Part shown: positions 46,275 through 54,560 of the stretch, piece by piece
Position numbering within the stretch: the first letter of the stretch is position 1
How the letters are laid out: every line of letters begins with the position of its first letter
Made by a program: the position numbers and the translations under genes
The notes under the pieces: model-generated
What the model saw: only the letters and a program-made list of their open reading frames with translations
Database searches by the model: none
What the model was told of the DNA's origin: nothing
Assembly: GCF_900116705.1 (NCBI RefSeq)
Contig: NZ_FPBP01000011.1
Location: forward strand, 92,851 to 156,850
From: Halomonas korlensis
Lineage (GTDB): Bacteria > Pseudomonadota > Gammaproteobacteria > Pseudomonadales > Halomonadaceae
Length of the DNA: 64,000 bases
Direction: 5' to 3'

Positions 46275-47567
46275 ATGAGCGTTTCCCTCGACACCGAGCA
46301 TGCGCGGTCCTGGTATGCGGCAACGGCCAATCCGGCGCCGCAACGCCCGGCGCTGGAGGGCGAGATCGACTGTGATGTCTGCGTGGTGGGGGCGGGCTTC
46401 ACCGGCATCTCGGCCGCGCTGCATCTGGCCGAGCAGGGCCTTAACGTCGTGGTGCTCGAGGCCGCTCGCGTCGGCTTCGGCGCCTCCGGTCGCAACGGTG
46501 GACAGATCGTCAACAGCTACAGCCGCGACATGGACGTGATCGAGGCCAAGTACGGCGATGAGACCGCCCGGGCGCTGGGCGATATGGCCTTCGAAGGCAA
46601 CCGGATCATTCGCGAGCGCATCGGGCAGTATGCCATCGACTGCGATCTCAGGGATGGCAACCTGTTTGCCGCCTGCAATGCCAAGCAGATGCAGGGCCTG
46701 ATCGAACACCAGGCGCTCTGGGAGCGTTACGGTAATCGCGAACTGGAGTTGCTCGAGGGCGACGCCCTGAAGCGCGAGGTGGTCAGCGACCGCTACGTGG
46801 GTGGCCTGGTGGACCACTCGGGCGGGCATCTGCACCCGCTCAACCTGGTGCTGGGCGAGGCGGCGGCCTTCGAGTCGCTGGGCGGCACGATCTACGAACA
46901 GACGCCCGTCGAGTCGTTGACGCACGGCGCACCGGTCGATCTGCGCACCCCGCGCGGCCGGGTGCGCGCGCAACGTGTGGTGATGGCCGGCAACGCCTAC
47001 CTAAAGGGCGTGCTGCCCGAGATCGAGGGCAAGTCGATGCCCTGCGGCACGCAGATCATTACCACCGAACCGCTGAGCAAGGCGCGTGCCCGCTCGCTGA
47101 TACCCAACGACATGGCGGTGGAAGACAGCAACTATTTGCTCGACTACTTTCGACTGACGGCCGACAACCGCCTGCTGTACGGCGGCGGGGTCAACTACGG
47201 TGGCAGCGACCCGGCCGATATCGAGGCGGTAATTCGTCCCAAGATGCTCAAGACCTTTGCGCAACTCGACGACGTCAAGGTCGACTACGCCTGGAGCGGT
47301 ACTTTCCTGATGACGCTCAATCGACTGCCGCAGTTTGGAGTCATCAATGACAACGTCTTCTATGCCCAGGGCTATTCCGGCCACGGCGTCACCTGCACCC
47401 ATCTGGCGGGTCGCCTGATCGCCGAGGTGCTGACCGGCCGCGAGGCGCGCTTCGACGCCTTCGCCAAGCTTCCCCATCTGCCGTTCCCGGGCGGGCATCT
47501 GCTGCGCGTGCCGCTCTCGGCCATCGGCGCCTGGTACTATCAGGCCCGCGACCGCCTGGGCATCTGA
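46275..47567 (+). CDS. Gamma-glutamylputrescine oxidase-like FAD oxidoreductase, copy 2
   Basis: A 430-residue paralogue of the oxidase at 38255. It has CDVCVVGAGFTGISAALHL (FAD fingerprint), GFGASGRNGGQIVNSY and YAQGYSGHGVTCTHLAGRL near the C-terminus. The GRNGGQ and WSGTFLMTLNRLPQFG forms read like PuuB from memory, perhaps more so than copy 1. ATG at 46275 follows a GGAGGCTATC site. A terminator separates it from the transporter run, so it has its own promoter. Its stop lies two bases from the stop of the convergent fhs gene. Confidence 0.87.
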   Translation: MSVSLDTEHARSWYAATANPAPQRPALEGEIDCDVCVVGAGFTGISAALHLAEQGLNVVVLEAARVGFGASGRNGGQIVNSYSRDMDVIEAKYGDETARALGDMAFEGNRIIRERIGQYAIDCDLRDGNLFAACNAKQMQGLIEHQALWERYGNRELELLEGDALKREVVSDRYVGGLVDHSGGHLHPLNLVLGEAAAFESLGGTIYEQTPVESLTHGAPVDLRTPRGRVRAQRVVMAGNAYLKGVLPEIEGKSMPCGTQIITTEPLSKARARSLIPNDMAVEDSNYLLDYFRLTADNRLLYGGGVNYGGSDPADIEAVIRPKMLKTFAQLDDVKVDYAWSGTFLMTLNRLPQFGVINDNVFYAQGYSGHGVTCTHLAGRLIAEVLTGREARFDAFAKLPHLPFPGGHLLRVPLSAIGAWYYQARDRLGI

Positions 47568-47569
47568 AC

Positions 47570-49309
47570 TCAGTAGAGGCCGACCGTCTCGCCATCCTCG
47601 TCGATATCCAGCCGCGTGGCGGCCGGCGAGGCGCTGAGTCCCGGCATCGTGCGGATATCCCCGGCCAGGGCATAGACGAAGCCGGCGCCGGCGGAGAGAC
47701 GCACTTCGCGCACCGGTAGCCGCCAGCCGGTCGGGGCGCCGAGCCGGCTCGCATCGTGGGACAGCGACATATGCGTCTTGGCGATGCATACCGGAAAGGT
47801 CCCGTAGTCCTGGCGCTGCCAGGTCTCCAATCGCTCGCGGACCCCCGGGGCGAAGTCGACCCCCTCGGCGCCGTAGAGGCGCGTGGCGATGCGCTCGATC
47901 TTGGCCGCCAGGGGCAGATCGGCGGGGTAGAGGAAGTGGAAGCCGCTCCCGGCCTCGTCGGCCTCATTCATCGTCTCGATCAGCGCCTGCGCCAGGCCCA
48001 GGGCACCCTCCCCGCCGTCGCGCGCATGAGTGGAGACCTCGGCGCGCACGCCCACCGAGGCGCACAGCTCGCGGATGGCGGTATGCTCGCTTTGATGGTC
48101 GCTGGGAAAGGCATTGATCGCCACCACGGGCGTGAGGCCGTGGGCACGCACGTTGTCGATCTGCTTGAGCAGGTTGGCCCCGCCTTCCCGGACCTCGTCC
48201 GGGGACTCCCCCAGCAGCGAGGCGGGCAGCGGCTGGCCGGGCACCACCCGGTGGCGGCCGCTGTGGTACTTCAGGGCGCGCACCGTGACCACCAGCACCG
48301 CGGCATCGGGCGCGAGGCCTGAGGCTCGGCACTTGATGTTGAAGAAGCGCTCGGCGCCCATGTCAGCGCCAAAGCCTGCTTCAGTGACCAGGAAGTCGCT
48401 GGCGTGCAGGCCGATGTGATCGGCGACGACCGATGAGTTGCCATGAGCGATGTTGCCGAAGGGGCCGGCATGGATCAGTGCCGGGGCGTGCTCCAGGGTC
48501 TGCAGCAGATTGGGCTTGAGCGCTTCCTTGAGCAGTACCGTCATGGCGCCGGCGGCGCCGACCTGCTCGGCGGTGACCGGCTCGCCGGCGCGGTCCAGCC
48601 CCACGATCAGCCGTCCCAGCCGGCGGCGCAGGTCGGCCAGCGAGTCGGCCAGCGCCAGCACCGCCATCACCTCCGAGGCAGCGGTGATCTCGAAGCCGCC
48701 CTGGCGGGGAAACCCGTCGCCACGCCCGCCGATGCCCAGCACCAGATGTCGCAGGGCGCGGTCGTTGAGGTCGATGACGCGCTGCCAGCGCACCTCGCGG
48801 GGATCCAGCTCGGGCTCGAGCCGGTGGTGCAGGTGATTGTCGACCATCGCCGCCAGCAGGTTATGGGCGGCCCCCACCGCGTGGATGTCGCCGGTAAGGT
48901 GCAGGTTGATGCGCTCCATGGGCAGCACCTGGCTGTACCCACCGCCGGTGGCCCCGCCCTTGAGTCCCAGCGTGGGGCCCATGGACGGCTGGCGCAGCGC
49001 CACGCTGGCGATGTGGCCAAGGCGCTGAAGCCCCTGCACCAGGCCGATGGCAGTGGTAGTCTTGCCCTCGCCGGGTGGAGTGGGCGTCATCGAGGTCACC
49101 ACCACGTAGCGCCCTCGCGGGCGTTCGGCCAGGCTCGTCATGGCCGCCAGGTCGAGCTTGGCAATGCCGCGGCCATAAGGCTCTACCACCTCGCCGGACA
49201 GACCCAGGCGATGGGCGATCTCCTCGATGGGCCAGAGCCGCACCGCGCGGGCGATGCTCAGATTGTCGGCGGGCCGGGGCGCAGCCGGTTCGGTCGCTTG
49301 AGGTGCCAT
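47570..49309 (-). CDS. fhs: Formate--tetrahydrofolate ligase
   Basis: Fhs links formate, ATP and tetrahydrofolate to 10-formyl-THF, reversibly. The 579-residue protein has the P-loop TPTPPGEGKTTT near residues 75-86 and family blocks RQPSMGPTLGLKGGATGGGY and VATVRALKYHSG-like VVTVRALKYHSG. NAFPSDHQSEHTAI also fits. The N-terminus has about 20 extra residues, rich in Pro and Ala. In this island it would recover one-carbon units made by the demethylases, or run backward to give ATP and formate. Divergent from the GbdR-like gene. Confidence 0.93.
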   Translation of the reverse strand: MAPQATEPAAPRPADNLSIARAVRLWPIEEIAHRLGLSGEVVEPYGRGIAKLDLAAMTSLAERPRGRYVVVTSMTPTPPGEGKTTTAIGLVQGLQRLGHIASVALRQPSMGPTLGLKGGATGGGYSQVLPMERINLHLTGDIHAVGAAHNLLAAMVDNHLHHRLEPELDPREVRWQRVIDLNDRALRHLVLGIGGRGDGFPRQGGFEITAASEVMAVLALADSLADLRRRLGRLIVGLDRAGEPVTAEQVGAAGAMTVLLKEALKPNLLQTLEHAPALIHAGPFGNIAHGNSSVVADHIGLHASDFLVTEAGFGADMGAERFFNIKCRASGLAPDAAVLVVTVRALKYHSGRHRVVPGQPLPASLLGESPDEVREGGANLLKQIDNVRAHGLTPVVAINAFPSDHQSEHTAIRELCASVGVRAEVSTHARDGGEGALGLAQALIETMNEADEAGSGFHFLYPADLPLAAKIERIATRLYGAEGVDFAPGVRERLETWQRQDYGTFPVCIAKTHMSLSHDASRLGAPTGWRLPVREVRLSAGAGFVYALAGDIRTMPGLSASPAATRLDIDEDGETVGLY

Positions 49310-49345
49310 CGTCGTATCTCCTCGCGAGTGTAGCGCCGGGCGTTG

Positions 49346-49375
49346 TAGACTCAGTATCGTTAGACTTAGTATCGC
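49346..49375. repeat. 15-bp tandem direct repeat between fhs and the AraC-type regulator
   Basis: TAGACTCAGTATCGT at 49346-49360 is followed directly by TAGACTTAGTATCGC at 49361-49375 (13 of 15 bases identical). A palindrome GGGTAG-A-CTACCC at 49468-49480 in the same gap again contains TAGACT. Direct repeats of this size suit AraC-family binding, which is an inference. Confidence 0.5.
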
Positions 49376-49524
49376 GCGCCGTGCGAGGCGGATTTGCCTG
49401 CCGACGTCGGTGGCCTTGGGCGCAGCGACACACTGCCGGAGCGGGACGACCTTGCCGGTGGTCCCACGGGTAGACTACCCCTGAAGGGAAGCGGCGCCCG
49501 GCGCCACTGAGCAAGAGGAAGGCG

Positions 49525-50541
49525 ATGGAATCCCCCGTTCCGGCCAAGGGCCACCATGATATCGGTTTCCTGCTGCTGCCGGGCTTCTCGCAGCTCGCCT
49601 TCTCTTCGGCGCTGGAGCCGTTGCGCATGGCCAACCACCTCGCCGACCGTACCCTCTACACCTGGCATCTGGTGAGCCGCGATGGCACCGCAGTCACGGC
49701 CAGCAGTGGTCTGCCCACGGCGGTGGACCAGGCGCTGGAGCCGATGCCGGCGCTGGACCTGCTGCTGGTGTGCGGTGGGGTCGAGGTGCAGCGACACGGC
49801 GATCGCGCGACCCTTTCCTGGCTACGGCGCCTGGCCGAGCGGCGCATCCCCCTGGGGGCGGTGTGCACCGGTGGCTATGTGCTGGCCCGGGCGGGTCTGC
49901 TCGACGGTTACCGCTGTACCCTGCACTGGGAGCACATTTCTAGCCTGCATGAGGCGCGGCGCTTCCCCGCAGTGATCTTCACCTCGCAGCTGTTTGTCAT
50001 GGATCGCGATCGCTATACCTGCTCGGGCGGCATCGCCCCCCTGGACATGATGCTCCATCTGATCGGACGCCAGCAGGGCCTGGCGCTGGCCGAGGCGATC
50101 GCCGAGGAATTCATTCACGAACGCATCCGCGGCGTGGGTGATCGCCAGCGCAGCCCGCTGCGGGTGCGCCTGGGCCACAGCCACCCCAAGCTGGAGGAGG
50201 TGGCCACCCTGATGGAGGCCAACCTCCAGGAGCCGCTGGCGCTGGACGAGTTGGCCCGCTATACCGGGCTGTCGCGGCGCCAGCTGGAACGCCTCTTCCA
50301 GCGCTACGTGGGTTGTCCGCCGCTCAAGTACTACCTGGAGCTGCGCCTGGCCCGGGCGCGGCTGCTGCTGCAGCAGACACGAATGCCGATCACCGAGGTG
50401 GCGCTGGCCTGCGGCTTCGTCTCGCCGCCGCATTTTACCAAGTGCTACCACGACCACTTCGGCCACTCGCCGAGCGGGGAGCGCAAGCGCCGGCAGCAGC
50501 GGCAGGCCGAATTGGCACTGCCGGACGACCCGTTGCTGTGA
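49525..50541 (+). CDS. GlxA-family AraC regulator, probably GbdR-like
   Basis: A 338-residue regulator. The N-terminal DJ-1/PfpI-like domain (IGFLLLPGFSQLAFSSALEP, then VCTGGYVLARAGLLDG) senses a small molecule. The C-terminal AraC domain has two helix-turn-helices (ELARYTGLSRRQLERLFQRY, then ITEVALACGFVSPPHFTKCY). It is of the kind that includes GbdR, which activates glycine betaine and dimethylglycine breakdown in Pseudomonas. ATG at 49525 has an AAGAGGAAGGCG site. It is convergent with the FAD/GcvT oxidase gene, with ten bases between the stops. Confidence 0.85.
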   Translation: MESPVPAKGHHDIGFLLLPGFSQLAFSSALEPLRMANHLADRTLYTWHLVSRDGTAVTASSGLPTAVDQALEPMPALDLLLVCGGVEVQRHGDRATLSWLRRLAERRIPLGAVCTGGYVLARAGLLDGYRCTLHWEHISSLHEARRFPAVIFTSQLFVMDRDRYTCSGGIAPLDMMLHLIGRQQGLALAEAIAEEFIHERIRGVGDRQRSPLRVRLGHSHPKLEEVATLMEANLQEPLALDELARYTGLSRRQLERLFQRYVGCPPLKYYLELRLARARLLLQQTRMPITEVALACGFVSPPHFTKCYHDHFGHSPSGERKRRQQRQAELALPDDPLL

Positions 50542-50551
50542 GGATGAGGCT

Positions 50552-53119
50552 TCAACCGCGTGGACGCGAATTCTCCGGATCAAAGAGCGCCCTATAGCCC
50601 ACCGCTGCCACCCGCATCGGGTAGTGCTCGGCAAAGTACTCCATCAGCAGACTTCGCCCTTCCTGTGCGTAGTCGGCGGGCAGGTAGGCCAGGGCGATGT
50701 TGCGCCCGAGCGTTGGCCCGTAGGCGATGCTGGTCACGTAGGAGCGCCGGCCGAACGCGTCCACCGGCACCTCGCCGCTCTCGGGGTCGAGCAAGGGCGA
50801 CTGGCCGACCGGGTAGCGGGGCCGGCCCGCGGCGTCGTGGTGCTCCTCCATGATCAGGGTGCAGAGGCTGGCGGGCTGACGCTCGCGGCTGCGCTGCTCC
50901 AGGTAGGCGGCCTTGCCGTGGAAGTCCGCGGCCTTGACCCTGGGCCGCGCCAGGCCCGCCTCGTAAAGGTTGTAGTCGGTGAGCAGATCGACGTTCTGCA
51001 GCCGCAGGCTCTTCTCCAGGCGGCGGCTACTGGCGTAGGTCTCGATGCCCACCGGCGTCACCCCGGCCTCGAACAACCGATCCCAGAGCGCCAGGCCGTA
51101 GCTGAAGGGTACGTAGAGCTCCCAGCCCTGCTCGCCCACGTAGGAGATGCGGAAGGCCCACACCGGCAGCCCCTGGATGCGGATCTCGCGGGCGGTGGCG
51201 AAGGGGAAGCGGGCATCATCAAGCCCCTCGGGGACATCGGCCAGGGCCTGCAGGGTGCGCCGGGCGTTGGGACCCCACAGGCCCAGGGTGGCCAGGCCGT
51301 CGCTGCGATCCTCCAGGTGCCAGCGGGTCAGCCCGGCGTCATCGGCGCGGCGGGTGATCCACATCAGGTCGCGATGTCCGGTGTCGCCGCCGCAGATCAC
51401 CCGCCAGGCATCCGCGGCCAGGCGCACGATGGTGAGATCCGAGTGGACGCCGCCGGCGGCATCGAGGAAGTGGGTATAGACGCCCTTGCCGACGGGGGTG
51501 TCGCCGCCGACTTTCGCCACCGACAGGTATTCCAGCAGTGCCTCCGCATTGCGGCCGGCGATGTCGTAGATGGCGAAGTGGGAGAGGTTGGTCATGCCCA
51601 CGTCGTCGGACAGCGCCAGGTGCTCGGCGTTGGACACCCGCCAGAAGTGCCGGGCGTCCCACTCCGCCGGGCGCTCGGGCACCCGCTCGGCATAGCGTTC
51701 CAGCAGCGCCTCGTTGGCGGCGTAGCCGTGGGCGCGCTCCCAGCCGGCGGCCTCCATGAAGACGCCGCCGAGCTCGCGCTCGCGCGGCCAGAAGGGACCG
51801 CGGCGCAGGTCACGGCCGCTCTCGAAGGGCTCGCGGGGGTGCACCGGCGGGTCGTAAATCTTGCGGGCAATCTCCCGGCAGCGGCCCTCGACGTGGTGGG
51901 GCGTCTTCTGCACCGGATAGAAGCGCGCGATGTCGATGCCGCAGGGGTCGGGTGCGGCGCGGCCGTGGGTCAGCCAGTCGGCGAGCAGCTTGCCCATGCC
52001 GGGGCCGTCCTTGACCCACACCGCCTCGCAGAACCACAGGCCGCGGGTCTCCGGCGACTCACCGACCAGGGAGCCGCCGTCCGAGGTGACCGAGAGCAGG
52101 CCGTTGAAGGAGTGCTTCTCGTCCCACCCCAGCTCGCCAAGCACGGGAGCGAGCTCTACCGCTCGCTCGAAGGCCTCGGCCACCTGGTCGGCCGCGAGGT
52201 CGCGCATGGAGGGCGAGAGTCGCGCCTGATCGCGTGCGAGGATGGCGGTGGGATCCACCAGCCGGGGCTCGCGGGACTCGTAGTAGCCCCACTCCAGCTG
52301 TCCTCCCTCGGTACTCCTGGGATCGCCGGTGTCGCGCATGTAGGCGGAGTTGCCCTGATCGCGCAACAGCGGATAGCCGATCTCCTTGCCGGTGCCGGCG
52401 AAGGTGTCGAAGGGGCCGAAGAACATCAGCGGATGCTCCACCGGCATCAGCGGCAGGGCCGCACCGCCCATGGCCGCGGGAATCGGTCCCCAGATGCCCG
52501 AGGTGACGATCACCCGCGAGGTGGCCACATAGCCCTTCGCCGTCTCGACGCCGCACACCCGACCGTCTCGAACGTCGATGTCCAGCGCCGGGGTGTCGGC
52601 GAAGGCGCGCAGCTGGCCGCCAGCCACGGCGCGTTCGATCAGCTCACCGGCCACCCTCTGGGATCGCGGGATCACCAGCCCGGCGTCGGTGTCCCACATG
52701 CCACCGAGCACCTGTTCTCGATCCAGCAGCGGGAAGCGCGCCACCACCTCGTCGGCGTCGACCATGCGCACCTTGGTGCCGAAGGCCTTGCCCGAGGCGA
52801 CCTTGCGCTGCAGCTCGGCCAGCCTCGCCTCGTCGCCGACCCGGGCAATCTCCAGGCCGCCGACCTTGTGGTAATGACCTAGGGCCTCATAGAAGCGTTG
52901 GCTGTAGGTGGTCGTGTAGCAGGACAGCCGGTCGTGGGCGGTCATGAAGCAGAAGTCGGAGGCGTGGGCGGTGGAGCCGATGTCCGAGGGGATGGCGGAC
53001 TTTTCGAGGCCCACCAGATTCCTCCAACCCTGCTCGATCAGGTGATGAGCTACCGAGGCGCCGACGATGCCGCCCACGCCGATGATTACCGCCTCTGCCT
53101 GCGAGGGGAGAGCCGCCAT
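50552..53119 (-). CDS. FAD oxidoreductase fused to a GcvT domain (dimethylglycine/sarcosine dehydrogenase-like)
   Basis: An 855-residue two-part enzyme. Residues about 1-420 form a DAO-type flavin domain; GSTAHASDF near residue 50 corresponds to the site where related enzymes attach FAD to His. The C-terminal part (about residues 430-855) is a GcvT-like tetrahydrofolate domain (TNLSHFAIYDIAGRNAEALL, FRISYVGEQGWELYVP). Such enzymes oxidise an N-methyl group and hand the one-carbon unit to folate as 5,10-methylene-THF. The nucleotide-binding fingerprint reads GVGGIVG, one residue longer than the usual GxGxxG. ATG at 53119 has a GAGGAGG site. Divergent from the second GcvT-type gene. The substrate is not certain. 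Confidence 0.85.
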   Translation of the reverse strand: MAALPSQAEAVIIGVGGIVGASVAHHLIEQGWRNLVGLEKSAIPSDIGSTAHASDFCFMTAHDRLSCYTTTYSQRFYEALGHYHKVGGLEIARVGDEARLAELQRKVASGKAFGTKVRMVDADEVVARFPLLDREQVLGGMWDTDAGLVIPRSQRVAGELIERAVAGGQLRAFADTPALDIDVRDGRVCGVETAKGYVATSRVIVTSGIWGPIPAAMGGAALPLMPVEHPLMFFGPFDTFAGTGKEIGYPLLRDQGNSAYMRDTGDPRSTEGGQLEWGYYESREPRLVDPTAILARDQARLSPSMRDLAADQVAEAFERAVELAPVLGELGWDEKHSFNGLLSVTSDGGSLVGESPETRGLWFCEAVWVKDGPGMGKLLADWLTHGRAAPDPCGIDIARFYPVQKTPHHVEGRCREIARKIYDPPVHPREPFESGRDLRRGPFWPRERELGGVFMEAAGWERAHGYAANEALLERYAERVPERPAEWDARHFWRVSNAEHLALSDDVGMTNLSHFAIYDIAGRNAEALLEYLSVAKVGGDTPVGKGVYTHFLDAAGGVHSDLTIVRLAADAWRVICGGDTGHRDLMWITRRADDAGLTRWHLEDRSDGLATLGLWGPNARRTLQALADVPEGLDDARFPFATAREIRIQGLPVWAFRISYVGEQGWELYVPFSYGLALWDRLFEAGVTPVGIETYASSRRLEKSLRLQNVDLLTDYNLYEAGLARPRVKAADFHGKAAYLEQRSRERQPASLCTLIMEEHHDAAGRPRYPVGQSPLLDPESGEVPVDAFGRRSYVTSIAYGPTLGRNIALAYLPADYAQEGRSLLMEYFAEHYPMRVAAVGYRALFDPENSRPRG

Positions 53120-53208
53120 GATCGTCCTCCTCAATCCGAGGGCTTTTCCGCAGCATAAGACAGGGACTTGACCCCACGCTGTCCCGCGACGACGCCTCCT
53201 TGTCTGGT

Positions 53209-53236
53209 GGCGACAGGAAGCGTGCCCCCTGTCGCC
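53209..53236. promoter_or_regulatory. Inverted repeat in the divergent gap of the demethylase genes
   Basis: GGCGACAGG at 53209-53217 is repeated inverted as CCTGTCGCC at 53228-53236, ten bases apart, in the 235-base gap between the FAD/GcvT gene and the demethylase gene. It could be the operator for both. Confidence 0.45.
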
Positions 53237-53354
53237 CACGGCTAAGGGCGGGGCGCCCACAGCGAGATGGGGCGCTGCCGGCGGGGCTAGTGTCGAAGGT
53301 AAGGGCGACCGGCGGGTGTCGGTCCCCGGCACAGCAACAGGGGAGGAGGCGGTC

Positions 53355-54560
53355 ATGTCTCAGGCCATCGAGAGCATCCAGAGCACTCAGAACACCCCAT
53401 CGGCGCCGGAAATCCTGCTCTATCCGCGTATCCGCAAGTCACCCTTCTTCTACGCCTCGCGGCGGCACGGAGTGCGTAAGTACAGCGTCTACAACCATCA
53501 CTACCATCCGCGCCTCTACACCGACCCGGTGGATGAGTACTGGGCCCTGGTGCAGGGCGTGACGCTGTGGGACGTCGGCGTCGAGCGCCAGATCGAGATC
53601 GCAGGCCCCGACGCCTTCGCCTTCACCCAGCGGCTGGTCCCCCGCGACATGCGCCATTGCCAGGTGGGGCAGTGCAAGTACGTCTTCGTCACCGCCCCCG
53701 ACGGCGGTATTCTCAACGACCCGGTGCTGCTGCGTATCGAGGAGAACCGCTTCTGGCTGTCGCTGGCCGACAGCGACATTCTGCTGTGGTGCCAGGGTCT
53801 GGCGGTAAATTCTGGCCTCGACGTCACCATCCAGGAGGTGGACGTGGCACCGGTGCAGGTCCAGGGGCCGAAGGCCAAGGCGGTAATGGTCGACCTGTTC
53901 GGCGACGCCGTGCTGGGCATGCCTTATTACCACCTGATGGAGGCCGAGCTCGACGGCATGTCGGTGGTGATCTCGCGCACCGGTTACTCCGGCGAGATCG
54001 GCTATGAGATCTACCTGCGCGAGGCCAGCCGCTTCGGCGAGGCGCTCTGGCAGCGGGTCTTCGAGGCCGGCCGGCCCCACGACATGCAGGTGATCGGCCC
54101 CTGCCATATCCGCCGCATCGAGGGCGGCATCCTCGCCTTCGGCTGCGATATCTGGTACGACACCAATCCCTTCGAGGTGGGCATGGGCTACGACTGGATG
54201 GTCGACCTGCGCGGCGACGACGACTTCATCGGCCGCGCCGCTCTCGAGCGCATCAAGGCCGAGGGCGTGTCGCGCAAGCTGGTGGGGGTGGAGATCGACG
54301 GCCCCAGCGTCGGTTACTTTATCGACGGCACGATGATCGACGTCTTCCCGGTCTTCGATGCCAGCGGTGAGCGGATCGGCAAGGTGACCTCGGCCACTCG
54401 CTCGCCGCGCCAGGAGCGCAACATTGGCTACGCCATGGTGCCGGTCGAGCATGCCGAACTGGGCACCTCCCTGCACATTGAGGCCAATACCGGCCCGCAG
54501 GAGGCCAGGGTGGTGGAGAAGCCCTTCCACGATCCTGGTAAGGCAATTCCCAAGGGGTGA
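53355..54560 (+). CDS. GcvT-family methyltransferase resembling the DMSP demethylase DmdA
   Basis: A 401-residue T-protein-type enzyme. Its blocks YWALVQGVTLWDVGVERQIE, GGILNDPVLLRIEENRFW followed by LSLADSDILLW, and RIEGGILAFGCDI are, from memory, close to those of DmdA. DmdA moves a methyl group from dimethylsulfoniopropionate to tetrahydrofolate. Standard glycine-cleavage T-protein is less likely because no gcvH or gcvP is near. Related demethylases act on other methylated compounds, so DMSP is only one option. ATG at 53355 has a GGGAGGAGG site. Its stop overlaps the next gene's GTG (GTGA). Confidence 0.8.
   Translation: MSQAIESIQSTQNTPSAPEILLYPRIRKSPFFYASRRHGVRKYSVYNHHYHPRLYTDPVDEYWALVQGVTLWDVGVERQIEIAGPDAFAFTQRLVPRDMRHCQVGQCKYVFVTAPDGGILNDPVLLRIEENRFWLSLADSDILLWCQGLAVNSGLDVTIQEVDVAPVQVQGPKAKAVMVDLFGDAVLGMPYYHLMEAELDGMSVVISRTGYSGEIGYEIYLREASRFGEALWQRVFEAGRPHDMQVIGPCHIRRIEGGILAFGCDIWYDTNPFEVGMGYDWMVDLRGDDDFIGRAALERIKAEGVSRKLVGVEIDGPSVGYFIDGTMIDVFPVFDASGERIGKVTSATRSPRQERNIGYAMVPVEHAELGTSLHIEANTGPQEARVVEKPFHDPGKAIPKG

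Noticed and set aside
50624..52882. 752-codon frame opposite the FAD/GcvT oxidase
   Set aside because: Very long, but rich in Gly, Ala, Val and His with no motifs; the minus-strand enzyme is intact with a strong ribosome site.
53355..54560. Naming the gene gcvT of the glycine cleavage system
   Set aside because: No gcvH or gcvP adjoins it, and the internal blocks fit DmdA-type demethylases better.
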